From an uncultured Alphaproteobacteria bacterium (lineage in GTDB: Bacteria; Pseudomonadota; Alphaproteobacteria; RF32; CAG-239), in contig CALXTU010000004.1 of assembly GCA_944391495.1 (NCBI GenBank), positions 100,001 through 164,000 on the forward strand: 64,000 nucleotides of DNA, in the 5' to 3' direction. The position numbers were made by a program, and so were the translations under genes. Positions 9,562-16,367 of the stretch are shown here, one piece after another. Position 1 is the first letter of the stretch. Each line of letters opens with the position of its first letter. The notes beneath the pieces are model-generated. The model was not told the DNA's origin. It was given only the letters and a program-made list of their open reading frames with translations, and did no database searches.

Positions 9562-9592
9562 AAGCCTGCGCCGATGGGGGCTCGGGCTTTTC
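9562..9592 (+). terminator. Hairpin with T tail before proS
   Basis: AAGCCTGCGCC pairs with GGGGCTCGGGCTT (one mismatch and a G-T pair), followed by TTT. It probably ends the upstream secreted-protein transcript. Because it lies about 30 bases before the proS start, a leader attenuator is an alternative. Confidence 0.5.
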
Positions 9593-9622
9593 ATTACGTT
9601 ATGAAGAAAAGGAATAGACATT

Positions 9623-11140
9623 ATGACAATCAAAAAATTACGCAAAGACAATTACCCCGAATGGTACCAGTGTGTCATCGCCGAAGCCGACATGGCCGAA
9701 AATTCGTCCTCGCCGGGCTGTATGGTCATCAAACCGTGGGGATACGGCATCTGGGAACGCATCCGCGATGTTTTTGACGAAAAAATCAAATCCACCGATC
9801 ACGAAAACTGCTATTTTCCGATGTTTATTCCGCTTTCCTTCTTCCAGAAAGAAGCCGAACACGTCGACGGCTTTGCCAAAGAGATGGCCATTGTCACCCA
9901 TTCGCGTCTGGCTATGGAAAACGGCAAACTTTCTCCGGCTTCAGAGCTTGACGAGCCGCTGATTGTCCGCCCGACTTCCGAGGCCATTATTGCCGATTCT
10001 TTTTCCAAATGGGTCAAATCCTACCGCGACCTGCCGGTTTTAATCAACCAATGGGCCAATGTCGTCCGCTGGGAAATGCGCCCTCGCCTGTTTCTGCGCA
10101 CCCGCGAATTTTTATGGCAGGAAGGCCACACGGCTCACGCAACCGCCGAAGAAGCTGAAACCGAAACCAAGAATATGCTGCTGGCCTATAAAGAGTTGTG
10201 CGAACAGACACTGGCCATGCCTGTTCTTTGCGGCCGTAAACCCGAGCACGAAAAATTCCCCGGTGCGGTCGACACCTATTGCGTTGAGGCCATGATGCAG
10301 GACGGCAAGGCTCTGCAGGCCGGAACTTCGCATTTTCTGGGACAGAATTTTGCCAAATCGGCCAACATCTCTTTTGTCAACAAAAACAATCAGCAGGAGT
10401 ATGCTTATACAACTTCCTGGGGCGTTTCGACCAGACTTATCGGCGGCGTTATCATGACTCATGCCGATGATGAAGGTATGGTCACGCCGCCCAAGATTGC
10501 ACCTTATCAAATCGTGATTGTTCCGGTCATCAAAAATCCCGATGACACCGAAACGGTCATGAATTACATCAAACAGTTGCAGACAGACCTGCAGAAACAA
10601 ACGCCCTTCGGTGAAAAAATCCGCGTCAAGCTGGATAAACGCGACAAATCGTCTGTCGACAAATTCTGGGAATGGACACGCAAAGGTGCCCCGATTATTT
10701 TGGAAGTCGGCAAACGCGATGTCGACGGCGGCAATCTGATGGTCAGACAGCGCATTTATATCAATATGCCCGAGGGCAAACAGGTTATCAATCGCGACGA
10801 CTTTGTCGCCAAAGCGGCGGAATATCTTGAAAACATTCAAAAAGAAATGTTTGCCAAGGCCGAGCGCCGCCTGCATGACAATATTCGCACCGACATCACG
10901 ACCAAAGAAGCTTTTGCCGAATATTTTGCCAATGCCAACGAATGGATTGAAGACGGCAAACAAGGCAAAGTGGCTTTTGTCCGCGGTAAATGGTGCGGCG
11001 ATCCGGCAACGGAAGAAATCTTGAAACAGATGAAAATCACCATCCGCTGTATTCCGTTCCGCCAGTCACAGACAACCGGCGAATGTCTGCTGACCGGAAA
11101 ACCCGCAACAATGGACGTCATTTACGCCCGCTGCTACTAA
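9623..11140 (+). CDS. proS: Prolyl-tRNA synthetase, archaeal/eukaryotic-type
   Basis: A 505-residue class II prolyl-tRNA synthetase that charges tRNA-Pro. The catalytic core shows RPTSEAIIADSF (116-127) and motif 2 RTREFLWQEGHTAH (159-172). An anticodon-binding domain (from about 290) and the extra C-terminal domain follow, ending in Tyr as typical of this family. There is no editing insertion between motifs 2 and 3, and the WGYGIWERI and C-terminal signatures match the family found in archaea, eukaryotes and some bacteria, not the form usual in alphaproteobacteria. AAAGGAAT precedes the ATG. A strong terminator follows directly. Possible horizontal origin. Confidence 0.95.
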   Translation: MTIKKLRKDNYPEWYQCVIAEADMAENSSSPGCMVIKPWGYGIWERIRDVFDEKIKSTDHENCYFPMFIPLSFFQKEAEHVDGFAKEMAIVTHSRLAMENGKLSPASELDEPLIVRPTSEAIIADSFSKWVKSYRDLPVLINQWANVVRWEMRPRLFLRTREFLWQEGHTAHATAEEAETETKNMLLAYKELCEQTLAMPVLCGRKPEHEKFPGAVDTYCVEAMMQDGKALQAGTSHFLGQNFAKSANISFVNKNNQQEYAYTTSWGVSTRLIGGVIMTHADDEGMVTPPKIAPYQIVIVPVIKNPDDTETVMNYIKQLQTDLQKQTPFGEKIRVKLDKRDKSSVDKFWEWTRKGAPIILEVGKRDVDGGNLMVRQRIYINMPEGKQVINRDDFVAKAAEYLENIQKEMFAKAERRLHDNIRTDITTKEAFAEYFANANEWIEDGKQGKVAFVRGKWCGDPATEEILKQMKITIRCIPFRQSQTTGECLLTGKPATMDVIYARCY

Positions 11141-11144
11141 TCAT

Positions 11145-11173
11145 AAAGCCTCCCCTTGCCGGGAGGCTTTTCA
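11145..11173. terminator. Terminator between proS and the hydrogenase operon
   Basis: AAAGCCTCCC / GGGAGGCTTT with a 6-base loop and a T tail. It lies 5 bases after the proS stop and could also end the leftward hydrogenase operon. Confidence 0.85.
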
Positions 11174-11182
11174 TTTTGCGAG

Positions 11183-11360
11183 TTATTTCATCAAAACCAG
11201 CGGCAGAGCCAAAATCAGAGCCACAAGACCGAACATAAGCTGGTTGCTCAGGGTTTGTTCTTTAAATCTGTACGCGGAAAGCCGCCGGTTTATAAAGAAA
11301 AGGCTTTATAACCATCAGTACCAAAATAATCAGCCCGCTGAAAATTTGGATATCCGTCAT
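11183..11360 (-). pseudogene. Frameshifted small two-helix membrane protein
   Basis: An ATG at 11360, with AAAAAGG about 10 bases upstream, opens a frame reading MTDIQIFSGLIILVLMVIKP that stops at 11262. Removing one base in the AAAGCCTTTT run joins it to a second frame reading FFINRRLSAYRFKEQ, followed by a second hydrophobic stretch ending PLVLMK at 11183. The joined product would be about 58 residues with two membrane helices and a basic loop. I read this as a small membrane protein broken by a 1-base insertion, or as a sequencing error. Function unknown. It lies downstream of the hydrogenase operon on the same strand. Confidence 0.35.
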
Positions 11361-11389
11361 TTATAAAGCCTTTTTCAGAAACAAAACCG

Positions 11390-12841
11390 TTATTTCAAGT
11401 CTTTCTGATTGGTTCCCTGTGCCACATAGCCCTCAATCTGTTTGGCCGCGCGCTTGGCTAGAGCAATGCACCCCGGTCCGGCCACACAACCGCCCTCGCA
11501 ACACATAACCTCAATCATATTGTTTTCGCTGCCCTTGGTGGCATAACGTTTCAACAACTTGATGTTTTCTTTGCTCAGGCCGTCAATCCGTTCCGGGCGA
11601 AATTCGACTTGTCCGTCAACCAGATTACCGACGGCGCCGGCCACCCCGCCGGAAAGCGGATAATTGCGCCCCTGAGCCGATGACACTTTGGCAAATTCGG
11701 CTTTTTCACAGTCGCCTATCTCAATACCGGCACCAACGAACATCGCGCCGATTTCTTCAAAAGTCAAAACATAATCAACATTCGGATCATATTCCGCCTC
11801 GGTGCGTTTGGCCAGGCATGGCCCTATAAAGACCGAAACACAATCCGGCTGCTCTTTTTTCAACATCTCGGCCGTATAATACATCGGCGTTTTGGTGTTG
11901 GATACAAAAGGCTTCAACTCCGGAATATGCACCTCTGCCGCACGGAAATAGGCCGGACAACAGGATGTCGTCATAAAGTTTTTGCCTTCTTTCATCCGCT
12001 CAATAAACTCCGCCGCTTCGTTTTCAGAGGTAACATCGGCACCGGCTGCCACTTCGACCACATCATCAAAACCGGCTTTTTTCAATGCACCGACCACCTG
12101 CCCGATCTCAAACGGAAATTGTCCGACAATAGCCGGTGCCAGCATGGCAACAACCTTTTTGTCGGTGTTGTGAATCAAATTCAGCACATCAACCATCTGC
12201 GAGCGTTCAACAATGGCACCGAACGGACATGACTGCAGACATTTGCCGCAGGAAATACAGGTTTCCTCATTAATATGCTCAACGCCCTGCTCGTCTTTTT
12301 TAATGGCGCCGACCGGACAAGCCTCTTCGCACGGAACCGGCAGTTTTACAATGGCATGATACGGGCAAACCTCCATACATTTACCGCAGGACACGCACAA
12401 ATCGGGATTAATATGCGAACGTCCGTGAACAATCGAAATAGCCTGTTTGGGACAATTCATCACGCATGGCCGGGCAAAACAGCCGCGGCAGGCATCGGTA
12501 ACCATATACTGCGATTTAACACAGGCCGAACAGGCAATATCAATCACCGCCAGACAACTCTTGGCATGATTTTGTCTTTTTAAGGCTTCCCTGCCGTATT
12601 CCTTAAGCTGCATTGCCTCATTGGTTTCATCTTGCGGCGTAAAGCCCATTGCCGCCATCATACGGTATTTTAAAATCGCCCGGTCTTTATAAATGCAGCA
12701 GCGACTGGAATCATAATCTTTCGGCCGCATCTCAATCGGGATTTCATCGGCGGTTTCAAATCTGTCTTTATAAAAGCTCTCAACAACCTTAACCAGAATC
12801 CGGCTGCGCATCTGGTTGGCATAATTCTTGGGTATCAACAC
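11390..12841 (-). CDS. [FeFe] hydrogenase, group-B-like monomeric
   Basis: A 483-residue iron-sulfur enzyme expected to reduce protons with ferredoxin electrons. The N-terminal half holds a Cys-rich ferredoxin region (CRGCFARPCVMNC 118-130, CVSCGKCMEVC 149-159, CEEAC 171-175, CISCGKCLQSC 195-205). The H-cluster domain has L1 TTSCCPAYF (Cys294 and Cys295), L2 GPCLAKRTE (Cys342) and L3 EVMCCEGGCVAGPG (Cys448 and Cys452). The Ala after TSCCP and GPC in L2 in place of MPC fit group B better than group A. Cys294, the proton-transfer cysteine, is retained, so catalytic activity is likely. Its ATG overlaps the preceding ferredoxin gene by 7 bases. No HydE, HydF or HydG maturase is in the window. Confidence 0.88.
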   Translation of the reverse strand: MLIPKNYANQMRSRILVKVVESFYKDRFETADEIPIEMRPKDYDSSRCCIYKDRAILKYRMMAAMGFTPQDETNEAMQLKEYGREALKRQNHAKSCLAVIDIACSACVKSQYMVTDACRGCFARPCVMNCPKQAISIVHGRSHINPDLCVSCGKCMEVCPYHAIVKLPVPCEEACPVGAIKKDEQGVEHINEETCISCGKCLQSCPFGAIVERSQMVDVLNLIHNTDKKVVAMLAPAIVGQFPFEIGQVVGALKKAGFDDVVEVAAGADVTSENEAAEFIERMKEGKNFMTTSCCPAYFRAAEVHIPELKPFVSNTKTPMYYTAEMLKKEQPDCVSVFIGPCLAKRTEAEYDPNVDYVLTFEEIGAMFVGAGIEIGDCEKAEFAKVSSAQGRNYPLSGGVAGAVGNLVDGQVEFRPERIDGLSKENIKLLKRYATKGSENNMIEVMCCEGGCVAGPGCIALAKRAAKQIEGYVAQGTNQKDLK

Positions 12842-13110
12842 GTTTTTTCTTCCTCTTTGGCAATCAATTCTCTAATTTTGGCAATAACTTTTTCCAGGGT
12901 AGCCTCTTCAAGAACCTCACCGTTAATCTCAACAAAAGGCCCTTTGTTGTACCCCTGATTCTGACTGCAGTGATTCATACAACGGACTTCGGTAACCTCT
13001 ATTTTATCGGCCAAATCCTCCGGAGCGGCAAACTCCAAAGCCTGAATTTGCGGAGCTCCCATTACAAAACAAGCCGTCCCGGCGCAGATTTTTACTTGTA
13101 TTTTATCCAT
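12835..13110 (-). CDS. Thioredoxin-like [2Fe-2S] ferredoxin (NuoE-like)
   Basis: A 91-residue protein of the thioredoxin-fold [2Fe-2S] family. Ligand pairs are Cys9/Cys14 (CAGTAC) and a second CMNHC pair near the middle, followed by GPFVEINGEV, the usual end of the cluster site. The protein probably passes electrons to or from the hydrogenase encoded directly downstream, whose start overlaps its last codons. It is one of two such small ferredoxins in this operon. Confidence 0.85.
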   Translation of the reverse strand: MDKIQVKICAGTACFVMGAPQIQALEFAAPEDLADKIEVTEVRCMNHCSQNQGYNKGPFVEINGEVLEEATLEKVIAKIRELIAKEEEKTC

Positions 13111-13136
13111 GGGCTTCGTCCCTTCTCTAAAAAAAG

Positions 13137-14312
13137 TTAAACATATTTGACGCTGATTTCTTTCAGGTATTTACTCTGCAGCAGTCTGAAAATCTTTTTA
13201 ACAATATTTCGGCGAATGTCAAGCTCCATCGGCAGATTCGGATCCTGATGCGCCTCATTGATTTTGGTACCGATGACAAAATCGATTTTGTCCGAATCAA
13301 GCAAAAGCTTGGCCAACCGGGTTGCCGCATTGTCTTTATCCTCGTCGATGCCCTCTTTGAGCATACGATAAACCTCGGTCAACGTAAGAATACCCTCGGT
13401 TACCAGATCAATTCCCGGCATAATAGAAGCCATCGGAATATTCGGATCAAATGATGTCTTGTCCATTTCGCATTTCAGACATAATTCGCGCTCAATGATA
13501 TTGGCCGTCGTACCGCCGCAGATTGCCGTCTTGCCGTCATAATAATCAATCATCTCGGCAATTTCATGGTCTTTTTCCTCATCAAACGGCGGACCGCTCA
13601 AAAGCAACAGCTTGCGCGGTTTTCTGAAATAAACGACCGTACAGCTGATGTCATCGCCGGCCTTGCCGTCCGGTTCTTTGTCCAGAGCCTCGTGCACGAT
13701 GGCCTCTGCCAGATCTCTTGCCGAAATATGCGGATGCCGCCGCACCTGATTTTCAATAAACTTCCACACGCCGTCCCGCTGCCAGCCGAGCGGATATTTC
13801 GGATTGCCGAGCCCCGCCTGCGTTACGCCGTCCGACATAATGATGATACGGTCTTCTTCTTTGGCAACAAATTGATAAACATTGATAATCCGGTCTTTCC
13901 AGTTTTCGGAAGATATCTCGTGATGTGCCGGATGATACTGCTGAGCATCGCGCACGATAAAACATTGCGGATTATCCATTTCATAAATACGGGTTTTGCC
14001 TTCAAGCGTCGCGTCAATAATCGAAAAAGTCGCATAACTGATTTTGCGAATCTGACAAACCGGCAGTGCCTGCATCATGACCTCGGCCGAACGCACCAGA
14101 TCCAGGTCGCTCTCCACAAATTTCAATGCCATTCGCGTGGTCATCGAAGATAAGATGTTCGCTTTGACGCCGCTGCCCAGCCCGTCGGACAAAACCGATA
14201 TGATACGCTGTTCTTCCGGCAGCTTTTCTGAGGCAATCGCATCACCGAAACAGCTTTCGGTGGCTTTATGTTCCTGGTGCGAACCGATTTCGATAAACAG
14301 CGAATCGCTCAT
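13137..14312 (-). CDS. SpoIIE-family PP2C-type phosphatase
   Basis: A 391-residue protein with a PPM/SpoIIE serine phosphatase domain in the first 240 residues: metal-binding VLSDGLGSG, IIMSDGVTQAG and the late GDDISCTVVYF. The last 150 residues form a separate domain with LLLLSGPPFDEEKD and ICGGTTANI, which I cannot name with certainty. It starts 2 bases after the sensory hydrogenase stop, so the two are tightly coupled. Known gene neighbourhoods of sensory [FeFe] hydrogenases carry PP2C phosphatases and kinases, so this is likely the output enzyme of the sensor. The substrate is unknown; no anti-sigma factor pair is visible nearby. Confidence 0.87.
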   Translation of the reverse strand: MSDSLFIEIGSHQEHKATESCFGDAIASEKLPEEQRIISVLSDGLGSGVKANILSSMTTRMALKFVESDLDLVRSAEVMMQALPVCQIRKISYATFSIIDATLEGKTRIYEMDNPQCFIVRDAQQYHPAHHEISSENWKDRIINVYQFVAKEEDRIIIMSDGVTQAGLGNPKYPLGWQRDGVWKFIENQVRRHPHISARDLAEAIVHEALDKEPDGKAGDDISCTVVYFRKPRKLLLLSGPPFDEEKDHEIAEMIDYYDGKTAICGGTTANIIERELCLKCEMDKTSFDPNIPMASIMPGIDLVTEGILTLTEVYRMLKEGIDEDKDNAATRLAKLLLDSDKIDFVIGTKINEAHQDPNLPMELDIRRNIVKKIFRLLQSKYLKEISVKYV

Positions 14313-14314
14313 TT

Positions 14315-16072
14315 TTATTCATCCCGTTTATTACGAATGGTCACATTCGGACGATCATAGTCGTCGGAAGCATAATCTCTGGCAATCGAACGCAGCAGAA
14401 CCTCGGTTTCGGCCATATGCTCACCCAGCGTGCAGGCAATCTGCTGAACGGTTGCCAGATTTTTCTCAATCACTTCTTTAGCCTTTTCGGCAATTTTTTC
14501 ACGTTTGATTTCAACCTTGGTCACATCTTCAATAACGCCGCCGACAACCTGTTTCTGTTCAATGTTAAACACCATCACGTCATAAACCTTACCGTTATGA
14601 TGGGCATTTTCCCGCTTAACGTCTTCGCCGAGTTCCAGCGATGCCGAAAACAAATTGGTGAAACCGATAAAATCGCGCAGATTGGCACCGATGAGATTAT
14701 TTTTGTCATAAATATCGCCGTGTTCCTCATCGTTCCAGAATTCCTGCACAAAATAATCGTTATATTCCAAAATCGAAAGCTTGGCGTTGACAATAACAAT
14801 CGGCGACGGAATACATTTCAGCAATGCGTTTGCCTTACGCTGTGCCTGCTGTTTGATATGCGACACACACATATCAATTTCAGCCTTGCCGTCCAAGATG
14901 GCTCTGGCAAAATTGCGGCAGTTGTCATAACCGCAGGCATTGCAGTTAATCTCATCTTCCGGCGTATATTTGCCCAGCATGGCCAACACCCGGCGGATTT
15001 GATCCTCGGTATATTCATAAGTCTCAATCGGTTTTTGTTCATAATGCCGGTCAATATTCTCTTTCGGCGGCCGATGTCCGAGTTCTTCGGTCACAACCAC
15101 ATCGCGCAAAACTCTGGCTCTTTTTTCAAAACCGGACTTATGCCCGCGGGTACACGGACCGTTGACACAACCACCCTCACAGGCCAGACATTCAATAAAT
15201 ACCGGAGTTTGCGGCTTTGTTCCGTGAATATCTTTCAATTCGCGCTGAATATTCTCAAGCCCGGTCAGCTGCATCATATAAACATGATTGGTCTTGCCAT
15301 AGGGACGAATTGTTTCAATCATACCGCCCTCAACCGGATAATATCGCCCTTCCTCGGCGCGCTGCGGCACAAAATCTATCCCCGGCCGCGGCTCAATATT
15401 ATGATAATTGATACCGGCCTCACGAAACCAGCGGCGCAAATCCCGAAACGAGATGCTTAAATTCAACTGATCGCCGTTGCGATCGGCCTCAAATTTTTTG
15501 GCAATGCAGGGGCCGACAAAAACAATTTTGATATCATTTCCCAAAGCCTTGCGCATAATCCGGCAATGACTTAGCAGCGGCGACAAAACCGGTGTCAGAT
15601 TATCCGTCAACTCCGGCAGATATTTGTTGATATACTCAACAAATGCCGGACAAGCCGTCGATAAATAAACACCGTCTTTTTTGTCAGCCAGAAAATCCGC
15701 CAGGTGCGACGAAACCTCTTCCGCTCCGAGCGCCGTTTCGCTCACGCCGGCAAACCCGAGTTTCTCGATTGCGGTAAGCAGTTGTTCTTTCGTAACATTA
15801 TCAAATTCGGCAATCCACGACGGCGCCAGCGAAATATAAACCTTTTCACCCGCCGCCAGCATATTCTTGGCTCTGGGCACATCGTCCCTGTCCTGTTTGG
15901 CTCTAACCGGACAAACCTTATAACATTTGCCGCAGGCCACGCACAACTCCGGCACGATCTGCGCCGAATTATCCTCAATTTTAATGGCTTTGACCGGACA
16001 TTCCCTCACGCATTTATAACAATCCTGACAATCGTTTTTAATGGTAAACAACGGATGTTCACGACTAGACAT
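14315..16072 (-). CDS. Sensory [FeFe] hydrogenase with PAS domain (HydS-like)
   Basis: A 585-residue protein; the start is the ATG at 16072, with AAGGAG 10 bases before it, overlapping the preceding ferredoxin gene by 8 bases. Two [4Fe-4S] motifs (CQDCYKCVREC about 15-25; CVACGKCYKVC 44-54) precede an H-cluster domain: L1 STACPAF with Cys141 as ligand, L2 GPCIAKK (Cys189), L3 ECLACEGGCVNGPC (Cys298 and Cys302). Then a four-Cys [4Fe-4S] motif (Cys377, 380, 385, 402), a PAS domain (about 410-515) and a C-terminal helix. Residue 140 is Ala where catalytic enzymes have the proton-transfer Cys, as known in putative sensory HydS proteins. I infer an H2 or redox sensor acting with the downstream phosphatase. 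Confidence 0.9.
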   Translation of the reverse strand: MSSREHPLFTIKNDCQDCYKCVRECPVKAIKIEDNSAQIVPELCVACGKCYKVCPVRAKQDRDDVPRAKNMLAAGEKVYISLAPSWIAEFDNVTKEQLLTAIEKLGFAGVSETALGAEEVSSHLADFLADKKDGVYLSTACPAFVEYINKYLPELTDNLTPVLSPLLSHCRIMRKALGNDIKIVFVGPCIAKKFEADRNGDQLNLSISFRDLRRWFREAGINYHNIEPRPGIDFVPQRAEEGRYYPVEGGMIETIRPYGKTNHVYMMQLTGLENIQRELKDIHGTKPQTPVFIECLACEGGCVNGPCTRGHKSGFEKRARVLRDVVVTEELGHRPPKENIDRHYEQKPIETYEYTEDQIRRVLAMLGKYTPEDEINCNACGYDNCRNFARAILDGKAEIDMCVSHIKQQAQRKANALLKCIPSPIVIVNAKLSILEYNDYFVQEFWNDEEHGDIYDKNNLIGANLRDFIGFTNLFSASLELGEDVKRENAHHNGKVYDVMVFNIEQKQVVGGVIEDVTKVEIKREKIAEKAKEVIEKNLATVQQIACTLGEHMAETEVLLRSIARDYASDDYDRPNVTIRNKRDE

Positions 16073-16322
16073 CGGCTTTTTTCTCCTTAAAAACATTATC
16101 CAGAATATCAATCAGCGTTCCGGGATCGACATGATGATATTCAACCCCTTCAATTGTCAGATTAGGGCCGTTCGGACACTGGTTACAGCATCTCAGGCCG
16201 CTCAGTTCCACTTCTGCTTCCAGATGATGATCTTTCAAATATTGAGACAGCGTCTGCAGATTTTTGTTATTGCCACGGGCAAAACAGGAGCTTCCCATAC
16301 AAATCTCAATCTTCTTCGGCAT
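16065..16322 (-). CDS. Thioredoxin-like [2Fe-2S] ferredoxin upstream of the sensor
   Basis: An 85-residue protein starting at the ATG 16322, with AGGAGG 7 bases before it. Cluster ligands are Cys8/Cys13 (CMGSSC) and a later Cys-x3-Cys pair within LRCCNQCPNGPNL. It is related to NuoE/HndA-type ferredoxins. Its stop overlaps the sensory hydrogenase start, so it probably exchanges electrons with that protein. It lies 45 bases after adhE on the same strand. Confidence 0.85.
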   Translation of the reverse strand: MPKKIEICMGSSCFARGNNKNLQTLSQYLKDHHLEAEVELSGLRCCNQCPNGPNLTIEGVEYHHVDPGTLIDILDNVFKEKKADV

Positions 16323-16367
16323 TAGTAATCCTCCTGACAATCAAAGGGGTTGTTTTTTTACGCCGGA

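Noticed and set aside
9541..9777. A 78-residue plus-strand frame before proS
   Set aside because: It crosses the hairpin and then overlaps proS in another frame; composition is not protein-like.
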